DNA of 27,350 nucleotides, taken from an uncultured Muribaculaceae bacterium (GTDB lineage: Bacteria > Bacteroidota > Bacteroidia > Bacteroidales > Muribaculaceae). The stretch spans positions 1-27,350 of the forward strand of contig CAJUDL010000045.1 in assembly GCA_910585285.1 (NCBI GenBank). The letters are read 5' to 3'. The notes below the pieces were generated by a model. That model searched no databases. It saw nothing but the letters and a program-made list of their open reading frames with translations, and was not told where the DNA came from. Positions within the stretch are counted from its first letter, which is position 1; every line of letters starts with the position of its first letter. The position numbers were made by a program, and so were the translations under genes. Positions 7,750 through 15,415 of the stretch are shown piece after piece.

Positions 7750-8647
7750 TAACTGGGAAGATACACTAAATTGTATTGAATCTGTTTTACAATATAATTC
7801 GGCTGAAGTAAAGTTTATTATCGTTGATAATGCTTCAACCAATAAGGAAGCAATAGACAAACTGAAATCAGGATTGCTGAATCTATTTCCTGAATTAAAA
7901 GAATCAGATTTAATATATAATCATAATAATTCCATCGAAGAAGCAACCCTCATATTAGCCGCTGAAAACAAGGGATATGCTTGTGGAAATAATATTGGAT
8001 TAGAAGTTGCTTACAAAGATCCTGATATTAGCCATGTTATGATACTTAATAGTGATATCTTATTTGTTGAAGACATAATTCCGACACTATTAAAAAATCT
8101 TAGAGATGATACGGGAATTGTTAGTCCGGTTCTATTTAAGAAAGGACTTAAAGAGATTGATAAAAATTGCGCACGTCGTGAATTGACAGCAAATGAAATA
8201 ATTAAATTACACATTCCTTTCCCCGCTGATCCATTTAGAATTTCAGAAAAGAAGAAAATAGCAATTAAGCTTAATTCAGGCTTAATGAAAATTGATTTAC
8301 CATCCGGGAGTTGTATGCTGGCTCGAAAATCATTATTCCAACAAATTGATGGCTTCGATCCAAATACATTCCTTTATTATGAAGAGGACATTCTTAGTAA
8401 AAAGATTAAAAAATTAGGACTCAAAAATTATCTTAATACAAATCTCAAGTGCATACATTTAGGCGCAACAACTACAAAACAAAACAATTCAAGATTTATA
8501 ATAAATTGTTCTTCCAATTCAGCAAGATATTTACTTAGAAAATATTATAGTATAAATTTTGTTCAGGATATTATTATGAAAGTTTTTTCAAATCTTATCA
8601 ACATAAGACTGTACTTTATCAATATTTATCATAAACTGGGATTATAA
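7715..8647 (+). CDS. GT2-family glycosyltransferase
   Basis: A 310-residue GT-A fold transferase of family 2, close in style to WbbL-like rhamnosyltransferases. The start TGIIILEYNNWEDTLNCIES contains the nucleotide-binding strand, VDNAST follows, and the metal-site region reads MILNSDILF. Further on are the acceptor-side block GSCMLARKSLF and GFDPNTFLYYEED with the expected acidic cluster. It is cytosolic or membrane-associated and would add one sugar to the lipid-linked repeat. It overlaps the polymerase gene by 35 bp and is one base from the next GT. It is strongly AT-rich. Donor and linkage cannot be predicted. Confidence 0.88.
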   Translation: MGKTGIIILEYNNWEDTLNCIESVLQYNSAEVKFIIVDNASTNKEAIDKLKSGLLNLFPELKESDLIYNHNNSIEEATLILAAENKGYACGNNIGLEVAYKDPDISHVMILNSDILFVEDIIPTLLKNLRDDTGIVSPVLFKKGLKEIDKNCARRELTANEIIKLHIPFPADPFRISEKKKIAIKLNSGLMKIDLPSGSCMLARKSLFQQIDGFDPNTFLYYEEDILSKKIKKLGLKNYLNTNLKCIHLGATTTKQNNSRFIINCSSNSARYLLRKYYSINFVQDIIMKVFSNLINIRLYFINIYHKLGL

Positions 8648-8648
8648 T

Positions 8649-9797
8649 ATGTTACTTTTCGACTTAACATCTATTCAAGCGATAGCAAATGTAAAAAGGC
8701 ATGGTGGTGGAATTTATGGAGAAACAATATTCCGACGTTTGATTGAAAAAAAAATTACATTCAATTGCTACTATGATTCTAATCGTTGGATAAATCCTGA
8801 TATTATTAATTTATGCTGTAAAAACAATATTCAATTGTTTGATATAAATAAATTTAAGTTAAAAGAAATAGTAACCCAAAATAGTATCGATACAATTTAC
8901 TCACCATTAGATGGTAATGGCATATTCGATATTAATTGCTATAAAATTATTACGATACACGGTTTACGAATATTTGAAACACCCAAAGATAAATATCAGT
9001 TATTTTATAAATACAAATTTAGCAGAAAAATTAAAGAGATTTTGAAATTTTATTTATCCGACTTATTTCTTTGTAGAAGTAGAAAAGAATATGTTTCAAA
9101 GTATTTCAGTGATCCAAACACGGAAATTATTACAGTATCAAATCATTCCAAGAATGCGTTAATCACATTTTTCCCGGAAATAAAATCTAACAATATCAAA
9201 TTACATACTTTATATTCACCTTCAACAGCACGCAATAACATAGATATCCCAACAAGAGAATTTATTAATCCATATTTTCTAATTGTTAGTGGCAATAGGT
9301 GGGTTAAAAATACTATTAGAGCAATAATTGCATTTGAAAGATTAAAATCTATGGGCTATTTGACAAATATTGATCTTGTAATAACCGGTGCACATAAGAA
9401 CGATATTAAATATAAATTCAAATATCCACAATCAATCATCTTTAAAGGGTATGTCGAAGATAACGAACTTGAATCATTATATAAAAATGCCCAAATATTG
9501 GTGTACCCTTCATTAAATGAAGGATTCGGATATCCCCCACTTGAGGCAATGAAATATGGGACACCCGTTATTGCCTCCGCTATAACATCTATTCCGGAAA
9601 TATGTGGAGATGCGGTTATGTATTTCTGTCCTTATTCCATTGAAGAAATAATGAACCGTATGCTTCAAATGCAAGATCAATCTTTAAGAGAAGCTTACTC
9701 TAAAAAATCACTAAAAAGATTTGATGAAATTACAAAAAAACAACATGAAGATCTTGATAAACTGATTGATCTAATATCAAATAACAACTCCTTATAG
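8649..9797 (+). CDS. GT4-family glycosyltransferase
   Basis: A 382-residue GT-B fold transferase. The C-terminal half has the GT4 pattern: FLIVSGNRWVKNTIRAI at the start of the second Rossmann domain, VITGAH, and the donor-binding EX7E motif within NEGFGYPPLEAMKYGTPVIA. The N-terminal half, including KRHGGGIYGE, is the acceptor domain. It begins one base after the GT2 gene and is among the most AT-rich genes of the window, with a run of nine A near 8747-8755. It probably adds a sugar to the growing repeat unit in the cytoplasm. Confidence 0.88.
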   Translation: MLLFDLTSIQAIANVKRHGGGIYGETIFRRLIEKKITFNCYYDSNRWINPDIINLCCKNNIQLFDINKFKLKEIVTQNSIDTIYSPLDGNGIFDINCYKIITIHGLRIFETPKDKYQLFYKYKFSRKIKEILKFYLSDLFLCRSRKEYVSKYFSDPNTEIITVSNHSKNALITFFPEIKSNNIKLHTLYSPSTARNNIDIPTREFINPYFLIVSGNRWVKNTIRAIIAFERLKSMGYLTNIDLVITGAHKNDIKYKFKYPQSIIFKGYVEDNELESLYKNAQILVYPSLNEGFGYPPLEAMKYGTPVIASAITSIPEICGDAVMYFCPYSIEEIMNRMLQMQDQSLREAYSKKSLKRFDEITKKQHEDLDKLIDLISNNNSL

Positions 9798-9823
9798 ATT
9801 ATTTAAATTGAATTCTTAAACAT

Positions 9824-10321
9824 ATGACACTTTGGGAATCCGACAAAAAACGAAGAGGACATCTTCCTGTTTACCAATATTGGCTTAGAAAAATTCACGA
9901 TTCAAAAAGCCCATTGTTCAAAAAATTTTATAAAATCATGTACGGAATTACGAGATTTCCATTTTCAATAGAGATTTCAACTAAAGCGCAAATTGGACCG
10001 GGATTATATATTAGTCATCCATACAACATTACTGTACATTCAGATGCTGTTATAGGCTCTAATTGTAATTTCAACAAAGGAATGACAATAGGTAAGACTA
10101 ATCGAGGCAGTCGAGCAGGAGTACCCGTAATTGGGAATAATGTTTGGATTGGAATCAATGCAGTTATAGTAGGGAAAATACATGTAGGAAATGATGTTTT
10201 GATTGCTCCCAACTGTTATGTCAATGTCGATATACCAGATCATTCAGTAGTAATAGGCAATCCATGTATTATAAAATATAAAGCCGACGCCACAGAGGGG
10301 TATATAACAAATCCTGTTTAA
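9824..10321 (+). CDS. Left-handed beta-helix O-acetyltransferase
   Basis: A 165-residue hexapeptide-repeat acyltransferase of the serine acetyltransferase-like group found in polysaccharide loci. Hexapeptide turns are visible from about residue 50 (AQIGPG, AVIGSN, NNVWIGINAVIVGK, NDVLIAPNCYV), with ISHPYNITVH giving the likely catalytic histidine region. Such enzymes acetylate a hydroxyl or amino group of a sugar using acetyl-CoA. The short length and lack of the N-terminal CysE domain argue against a metabolic serine acetyltransferase. It lies between GT and acyltransferase genes in the same operon. Confidence 0.85.
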   Translation: MTLWESDKKRRGHLPVYQYWLRKIHDSKSPLFKKFYKIMYGITRFPFSIEISTKAQIGPGLYISHPYNITVHSDAVIGSNCNFNKGMTIGKTNRGSRAGVPVIGNNVWIGINAVIVGKIHVGNDVLIAPNCYVNVDIPDHSVVIGNPCIIKYKADATEGYITNPV

Positions 10322-10341
10322 CATCATAATTAAAAAATTAT

Positions 10342-11355
10342 ATGGTCGAAAAGCGCAAAAAAATTGAATGGCTTCTCATTCTTCAAGCATGGGCAATGCT
10401 ATGGGTTGTAATAGGACATTCACCACTTCGTGAGAATAATGCTTTTACAGCAACTGATATGGTATCTCATACTTTTGCAAATGTTTTACAAACTTTCGCC
10501 TATTCGTTTCATATGCCATTATTCATAATGATTTCCGGCTATTTATTCTATAAAACACGAATAATAAATCAAAAATGGACTTGGAGTAAAACAATAAAAG
10601 AAAAGTTGATCCATCTTGGAATCCCTTATCTGGTTTTTATTACGTTGGCATTGGTAATAAAAATATTCGTGCCAAGTGACGTTGACCGTCAAGTTGAATT
10701 GACACCGAAAGGACTTGTCTGCAGCTATTTATTCCCATACGATGGTCCGCTGCGCGAGATGTGGTTTATAGGGGTGATATTTATATATTTTTGTTTATTC
10801 CCAGTGTATAAATATTTACTGAAAAATAAATTTACCTCGATCATCACATTATTGGTTGCGATTAGTCTGTTCTTTATTAAGTTTGGAGATCTAACTTCTT
10901 TCTTGGCATTTAACCAAGCTGTCCCCAATTTTGTATTTTTCTATGTCGGCATGCTTATTGCTCATTATAGATTAGAAAACTCAGTTGCAAATCCAGTTAC
11001 AATAGGATGTTCCGCTATTATTACAATTCTTTCGTTTGTATATCCATTCCCATTTGGAACTAAATTATTCGGATCTTTATTATTCTGGGGATTGGCAATA
11101 GTTGTAGAGAAAAGAATTACCTTTAATGTGTTTGATTCATTCAGAAACTACACGTATCAGATATTCTTAATAGGAATATTCGTACAAATGTTAGTAAAAA
11201 TAATATTTAATCGCTTTTATTTTACGAATAGTTATCCAGTATTCTATCTATTATGTGTAATCCTTGGAATATATATTCCTGTGTTATGCGCAATGATAGT
11301 TGAAAAAACGAATATCAAATTTCTTAAAACATTTATTGGAATATCAATAAAATAA
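10342..11355 (+). CDS. Membrane acyltransferase family 3 (OafA/fucose-acetylase type)
   Basis: A 337-residue polytopic protein of the acyltransferase-3 family, which transfers acetyl or similar groups across the inner membrane to exported glycans. The hallmark N-terminal segment WLLILQAWAMLWVVIGHSP carries the conserved His, and SFHMPLFIMISGYLFYK is the second conserved block. About ten hydrophobic segments follow. The gene is 20 bp after the soluble acetyltransferase, so the operon provides two different acylation chemistries. It appears intact and is AT-rich like its neighbours. Confidence 0.88.
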   Translation: MVEKRKKIEWLLILQAWAMLWVVIGHSPLRENNAFTATDMVSHTFANVLQTFAYSFHMPLFIMISGYLFYKTRIINQKWTWSKTIKEKLIHLGIPYLVFITLALVIKIFVPSDVDRQVELTPKGLVCSYLFPYDGPLREMWFIGVIFIYFCLFPVYKYLLKNKFTSIITLLVAISLFFIKFGDLTSFLAFNQAVPNFVFFYVGMLIAHYRLENSVANPVTIGCSAIITILSFVYPFPFGTKLFGSLLFWGLAIVVEKRITFNVFDSFRNYTYQIFLIGIFVQMLVKIIFNRFYFTNSYPVFYLLCVILGIYIPVLCAMIVEKTNIKFLKTFIGISIK

Positions 11356-11431
11356 CCAATTACTAAAAAACGTCCAAATACAAATCAGATCAACATGAAT
11401 AACATCGCAGCTAACAAAATTATATAATATT

Positions 11432-11497
11432 TACAGCAGCACAGACTTCGAAAGCTTTTATGTCCGCTACAAGGCGTTTGTACTGACGAATAGGTGA
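11432..11497 (+). mobile_element. Possible fragment of an IS66-type accessory ORF
   Basis: A short open stretch ending in TGA at 11495 encodes STDFESFYVRYKAFVLTNR, which resembles from memory the beginning (FERFYIRYK...) of small Bacteroidales IS66-type accessory proteins. Only about 20 codons remain and no IS ends are recognisable. It lies in the gap where the next gene has lost its start, so an old insertion and deletion is plausible. The identification is tentative. Confidence 0.25.
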
Positions 11498-11518
11498 ACA
11501 TCCAGATATGGCGCATAA

Positions 11519-12088
11519 GGAAAGAGAGAAAGGGAATGTACTCATAATTGCGGTGTCGTAATTTGTCAGGATAAGAAAAAATTCGACATAGAAAAGGCTC
11601 GCAAAACAATCGAAAAAGCACTAAAGGGTGATTATTACCTAAGTAGCCGCGAATGGCCATATAAGAATGTCCCCAGAAAGATTATTGTTGAAAAATATAT
11701 GGTTGATGAAAGCGGTATAGAATTGAAAGACTATAAATTTTTCTGTTTTAATGGGGAGCCAAAACTTCTTTTCATAGCAACAGATAGAGCAATAAAAGAT
11801 GAGCCAAATTTTGATTTCTTTGATCTTGAATTCAACCACCTCCCTATTATCAATGGGCATCCAAACTCAAAGAAACCAATAAGCAAACCGCCTAAGTTTG
11901 AAGAAATGATTGAGATTGCAAGAGAATTATCCAAATGTCTCCCTCATGTTCGAGTGGATCTCTTTAACGTAAACGGCATCATCTACGTTGGAGAAATGAC
12001 CTTCTTCCATTTTAGCGGTTTGGTAAAATTCGAGCCAGACGAATGGGATTTCAAACTCGGTGAAATGTTAAAGATACCATCATTGTAA
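11519..12088 (+). pseudogene. Truncated TupA-like ATP-grasp gene
   Basis: The frame is open from 11519, right after an in-frame TAA at 11516, to 12088. It matches the C-terminal two thirds of TupA-like ATP-grasp enzymes of polysaccharide loci: CTHNCGVVIC, REWPYKNVPRKIIVEKYM, DYKFFCFNGEPK, and the metal/ATP part VRVDLFNVNGIIYVGEMTFF. The N-terminal part, about 90 residues, is missing and replaced by sequence with stops in all plus frames. The first ATG is at 11699, giving only 129 residues. TupA-like enzymes usually have about 280 residues and form amide or ester bonds on glycans. A functional product is unlikely. Confidence 0.75.
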
Positions 12089-12143
12089 GTGCATTCGAAT
12101 GAAGATATCATAATCCGCGAATGTATATAGTTCAAAACCAATC

Positions 12144-12884
12144 ATGCCTCAGAATCTTCAACCGGATATCATCAAGGGAACGCTGCTGTCGGAATACGAA
12201 AAGCTGGAAAACAGGCATAACGACAGAAACCAGGTATATGCAAACATCATCGCATTGAAGTCTGAGTTCGGGATTACTGATTTTCACACGCCGCTTTATG
12301 TTGATGTGAAACAATGGATCAAATTCGCTTACAAAGACTGCGATTCGATGGATTTCGGCTACGATATGCCAAGATTCGATGCATTCGATTCTGTGATCAA
12401 GGACTTTACCCCAGACAAACAGGTCGCTTTGTACAGCTGTTTTATCAGAACAGCGAACCTATATGGTTATGATATATCCGCCGCCGAGACAGCTCTTCAA
12501 AAGGCAAAAATTGATCGTCTAAGAGTTTCAAGAAATCATTTGGGATATTTCTGTCATCAGGTAGTATCGAATTATTGGTATTTGTTCAGCCTCATATTGT
12601 TGATACTCGTTGTGCCTTGCCTCATAATGCTGAACGCCCCTTGTGATGGTATGGCATGGTTTGAGAAATCTCTTCAAGACATATCAGGAAATCGGTATCT
12701 TAACATATTCGCAAATGCTCTGATTATTCTATTTGATATTGACACGGACACTCCTGTCATAACACCTCTCAATTTCGGTGGTGTTGCAGCATATTGCCTC
12801 GGCAAACTCTTTTTCCTCTTCTTCATAGCAAATTTCGTTTACCAGAAGATCATCGACTACTTCGCCAGACTCTCATATGAATAA
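12144..12884 (+). CDS. Unknown membrane protein of three-gene signalling unit
   Basis: I do not recognise this 246-residue protein. Residues 1-140 are polar and mostly helical, without a signal peptide (KLENRHNDRNQVYANIIALK, and FDSVIKDFTPDKQVALYSCF), so they are probably cytosolic. Hydrophobic segments lie at about 145-167 (YLFSLILLILVVPCLIML), weakly at 184-199, and at 210-236 (GKLFFLFFIANFVYQKII). It overlaps the histidine-kinase-like gene by 8 bp, so the two are made together and probably act in one membrane complex, for instance as sensor or output partner. Its GC content is higher than that of the cassette to its left. The start ATG is the first in frame. Confidence 0.8.
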   Translation: MPQNLQPDIIKGTLLSEYEKLENRHNDRNQVYANIIALKSEFGITDFHTPLYVDVKQWIKFAYKDCDSMDFGYDMPRFDAFDSVIKDFTPDKQVALYSCFIRTANLYGYDISAAETALQKAKIDRLRVSRNHLGYFCHQVVSNYWYLFSLILLILVVPCLIMLNAPCDGMAWFEKSLQDISGNRYLNIFANALIILFDIDTDTPVITPLNFGGVAAYCLGKLFFLFFIANFVYQKIIDYFARLSYE

Positions 12885-14553
12885 CTGGAAACCGGTTGAC
12901 AGATTCGCTCCATTGAGCTTTATGTTAAACCAGATCTGCCTGATCTGGCTTTTCATTGCAGCTGTCTTGCTGAAAGAGAACATATGGCCTTGGTATATTT
13001 ACCTGATCGCCGGGCTTATATATATGCCGCTCGGATTCATATGTGTAGGAAAAGAATTATGGGCACTGAGACCATGGCTCGACTATTCCCTTATCCTCAT
13101 CGCGCTTTTGGGAAAAGCACCGGGAATGCCTCTCAACTCGTTCTTTCTGCTTTTTCCGCTTATATCAACCACTATATATACCGGTCGGAATGTGATACTG
13201 GTAGAAAATATGATCCTGGCCATGGTCTCTGCCGGTATCCTATGGGGAATAAAGGTCGTATCCTCAGTCATATTCCCGATTTTCATTTTAGGGTTCATCA
13301 GCATCAACTTTGAATGGCGCAAGAAATGGATGTCGCTTGGAGAGGAACTTTTCAAGCATATCGACGATTATTTCTCCAACGAAGATACCACACACAAACC
13401 TCACGAGATTTATCAACCGATCCTCAATGATCTCAACAGAGTTACAAGCAAACAGGATTTCATTGAGATTTCGACTTATATCCGTAAAAACAACAATTAT
13501 TTTCTAATAAACTCATCCGAATTCAAATGGGAAAGACAACTTTACATTGATGATGAGGTTCGGGATAAGCTGGATAAAAATAAATCTGTAAGATATCTTC
13601 AAGAAAACATCAGGATAGCTGGAGAAAACGTTAATTTCTACAATTTGATTTTCAGTCACAAACTCAATGATAATGAATATATTGTAGTCTATACCTATTC
13701 GGATTCTTCCATAAGCCTGATCCCATTTAACAGCGGACTAAAAAAACTTTTGCAGGGAGTTTCAGGCAGAATCGTCAACCTGCTTGATTTCACTTTCCGC
13801 CTGAATAAATCAAGGACACGTGACTTCGAGAGACTACAGGCCAACAAAGAAATCATAGACGACGCCATAGGAACAATGCATTTTATAAGGAATAAGCTGT
13901 CTTCGATAGGCAACCTCCTTGAATATATGAAACTTCCGGATTCTGAAAAGAATCTGATTCCTGACTCAATAGTTAAAAAGAACCTTAAAAGCGCAGCCAA
14001 GGATTTTGAAGATATAAAACAACATGCCAACAGACAGCTGCGCTCCAATCTGGACTCTGTCCCTGAGCCGGAACAAAAGAACATACCATTCAAAGCAATA
14101 TTCATCATGGTCTCGGAATCGGCGGAGGATCATTTGGGCATAACCATAAGAACGATTCAGAAAGCTCCAGATAATGTAATGGTCGCAAATTGCAGCATGG
14201 ATGATCTACGTGTTTTCTTCACGGACATAATAAGCAATATGGAAAAATACGGAGCCAATCCCGATGTGTCTCTCAATGCTGACGACAAAACGGTAAGTTT
14301 TGAATTCACCAACGGATGGCAAAAGAATCCGAACAAAAGCATCATCGGCATCCTTAACGACCCGAATGTCAAATCACGCATAACGCAAAAGAAGACACAC
14401 GGCACTGCAAGTATAAAAGAGATAGCTCATCGTTACGGGTTTATAATCAGAGCAGAGGAATATATACCCGAAACAGAGACCGAAACTCGCCTAAAAATAT
14501 TCATTCAAATTCCGGTAGAAGCCTATGGAGGAGAAAAAGATTCTGATAATTGA
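12877..14553 (+). CDS. Membrane histidine-kinase-like protein with divergent GHKL domain
   Basis: A 558-residue protein with about six hydrophobic segments in residues 14-145, almost no periplasmic loops, then a cytosolic region. Residues about 160-310 could be a GAF-like sensor. A DHp-like helix follows with His335 in MHFIRNKLSSIGNLLEYMK, comparable to the H-box HxxRN of histidine kinases. The C-terminal domain resembles a GHKL ATPase: the N-box is DIISNMEKYG (Asn454), and HGTASIKEIAHRYG (Gly509) fits the G2 box. The usual DxGxG box is replaced by EFTNGW, and the lid is short, as in AgrC-like kinases. It overlaps the unknown membrane protein by 8 bp and the receiver gene by 29 bp. Kinase activity is probable but not certain given the altered G1 box. 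Confidence 0.78.
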   Translation: MNNWKPVDRFAPLSFMLNQICLIWLFIAAVLLKENIWPWYIYLIAGLIYMPLGFICVGKELWALRPWLDYSLILIALLGKAPGMPLNSFFLLFPLISTTIYTGRNVILVENMILAMVSAGILWGIKVVSSVIFPIFILGFISINFEWRKKWMSLGEELFKHIDDYFSNEDTTHKPHEIYQPILNDLNRVTSKQDFIEISTYIRKNNNYFLINSSEFKWERQLYIDDEVRDKLDKNKSVRYLQENIRIAGENVNFYNLIFSHKLNDNEYIVVYTYSDSSISLIPFNSGLKKLLQGVSGRIVNLLDFTFRLNKSRTRDFERLQANKEIIDDAIGTMHFIRNKLSSIGNLLEYMKLPDSEKNLIPDSIVKKNLKSAAKDFEDIKQHANRQLRSNLDSVPEPEQKNIPFKAIFIMVSESAEDHLGITIRTIQKAPDNVMVANCSMDDLRVFFTDIISNMEKYGANPDVSLNADDKTVSFEFTNGWQKNPNKSIIGILNDPNVKSRITQKKTHGTASIKEIAHRYGFIIRAEEYIPETETETRLKIFIQIPVEAYGGEKDSDN

Positions 14554-14917
14554 AGACCAGCGCGAGTCGATAGAATCCGCGTTTGCTTTTGCAAACGCCA
14601 TAGGATTTCAGGATAGGCTGGATTTTACATACGTTCCGAGATCGCAGGATATCGATTTTGAGAACCTGTCAAACACCTACGATCTGATCTTTGTAGACAT
14701 AACTTTGGCTGAAAGATCGCAGATGAATGGGTTCGGTATTATCCGGCATATTCTGGAACACGACCATTTCCCACAAGAGAGGATAGTGATTCTCACCGGC
14801 AACTCGAAGATTGCAGAAGGACTGAGACAGAACGGAATTCCCGAAAACATCGAAACGGTCTATAAACCCGTCACCTTCCGCCAGCTTATCCCGATTATTC
14901 AGCGACTCCTCTCCTAA
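14525..14917 (+). CDS. Stand-alone response-regulator receiver domain
   Basis: A 130-residue CheY-like receiver with no output domain. The phosphorylation site is complete: acidic pair Glu10-Asp11 (ILIIEDQ), phospho-acceptor Asp58 (DLIFVDITLA), Thr91 (IVILTGNS), and Lys114 (VYKPV). The loop after Asp58 (ERSQMNGFGIIRHI) follows the normal helix 3 pattern. It overlaps the kinase-like gene by 29 bp, which fits a cognate partner. Lacking a DNA-binding domain, it must act by protein contact, perhaps on the unknown membrane protein or on the capsule machinery. No terminator is visible directly downstream. Confidence 0.9.
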   Translation: MEEKKILIIEDQRESIESAFAFANAIGFQDRLDFTYVPRSQDIDFENLSNTYDLIFVDITLAERSQMNGFGIIRHILEHDHFPQERIVILTGNSKIAEGLRQNGIPENIETVYKPVTFRQLIPIIQRLLS

Positions 14918-15000
14918 AAATAGCATACGAGTTTGCATCCACGAGTTAATGGATAGCGGGAAAGAATTAAAGATCTTCTAAAACTATATCGGACAGATGA

Positions 15001-15039
15001 GCCGCGAGCAATGCTCGCTAAACGGAACCGCAGAGATGG
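15001..15039 (+). repeat. REP element, copy 1
   Basis: A palindrome GCGAGC-AAT-GCTCGC followed by TAAACGGAACCGCAGAGA. The same unit occurs inverted at 15345-15378 and 16436-16474 and direct at 22884-22919, so it is a dispersed family and not a one-off hairpin. Confidence 0.85.
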
Positions 15040-15160
15040 CACCATCAATCCGTTGGCTCTTAATCTGCCGGCTCTTGAGAAGAATTATCATCGGGCTCTT
15101 TAGATGATTGCTGAAATTGAATTTGAGAAATATATTGCAATTCTGCAAATTTGGATCATA

Positions 15161-15191
15161 TTTAATAATTTATTGAAAATAAATTATTAAA
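15161..15191. repeat. 14-bp AT-rich perfect hairpin
   Basis: TTTAATAATTTATT and AATAAATTATTAAA pair perfectly around a GAA loop. The palindrome ATTCGCGAAT follows directly. It contains no G or C in the stem, so cruciform or operator function is possible but unproven. Confidence 0.6.
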
Positions 15192-15248
15192 TTCGCGAAT
15201 GAAATATGCTTCTGCTTAGCGAGCGAGCCTTGATTCAGCTTAGCGAGC

Positions 15249-15292
15249 AAAAATCGCTTCGCTTATAGACCAAAAATCGCTTCGCTTATAGA
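15249..15292 (+). repeat. Tandem duplication of a 21-bp REP-related unit
   Basis: A 21-bp unit beginning AAAAATCGCTTCGC and ending TTATAGA occurs at 15249-15269 and again at 15272-15292 with period 23. It is flanked by TTGATTCAGCTTAGCGAGC-like pieces on both sides (about 15230 and 15299). Confidence 0.8.
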
Positions 15293-15344
15293 GCGAGCTT
15301 TGATTCTGCTTAGCGCAGCAAAATCGCTTACGGCTTGCGAGCGC

Positions 15345-15378
15345 GTGCGGTTCTGTTTAGCGAGCACTGCTCGCGGCT
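15345..15378 (-). repeat. REP element, inverted copy upstream of the RAYT
   Basis: The reverse complement of this stretch starts AAGCCGCGAGCAGTGCTCGC and continues TAAACAGAACCGCA, one base different from the family sequence. It ends 37 bp before the chosen RAYT start, which argues that coding begins after it. Confidence 0.8.
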
Positions 15379-15415
15379 TCCTTGTCTCATATCCAATAAT
15401 CCAAATCTTTCGTCT

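Larger units (their letters stand above)
14918..15415. other. Gene-free region with REP-type repeats
   Basis: No gene is supported in this 498-bp stretch. It holds a full REP copy (15001-15039), an AT-rich perfect hairpin (15161-15191), the 10-bp palindrome ATTCGCGAAT (15191-15200), several partial REP pieces with the core TTAGCGAGC (15216-15248), a tandem duplication (15249-15292), and an inverted REP copy (15345-15378). This is typical of sequence around RAYT genes. Confidence 0.75.

Noticed and set aside
11385..11660. 91-codon minus-strand frame over the ATP-grasp remnant
   Set aside because: The plus strand there clearly encodes TupA-like sequence; the minus frame is Cys/Leu-rich noise.
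15335..15415. Longer RAYT start (TTG at 15335)
   Set aside because: The added 27 residues are encoded by the inverted REP copy and read like chance translation; the ATG at 15416 begins the normal RAYT sequence.
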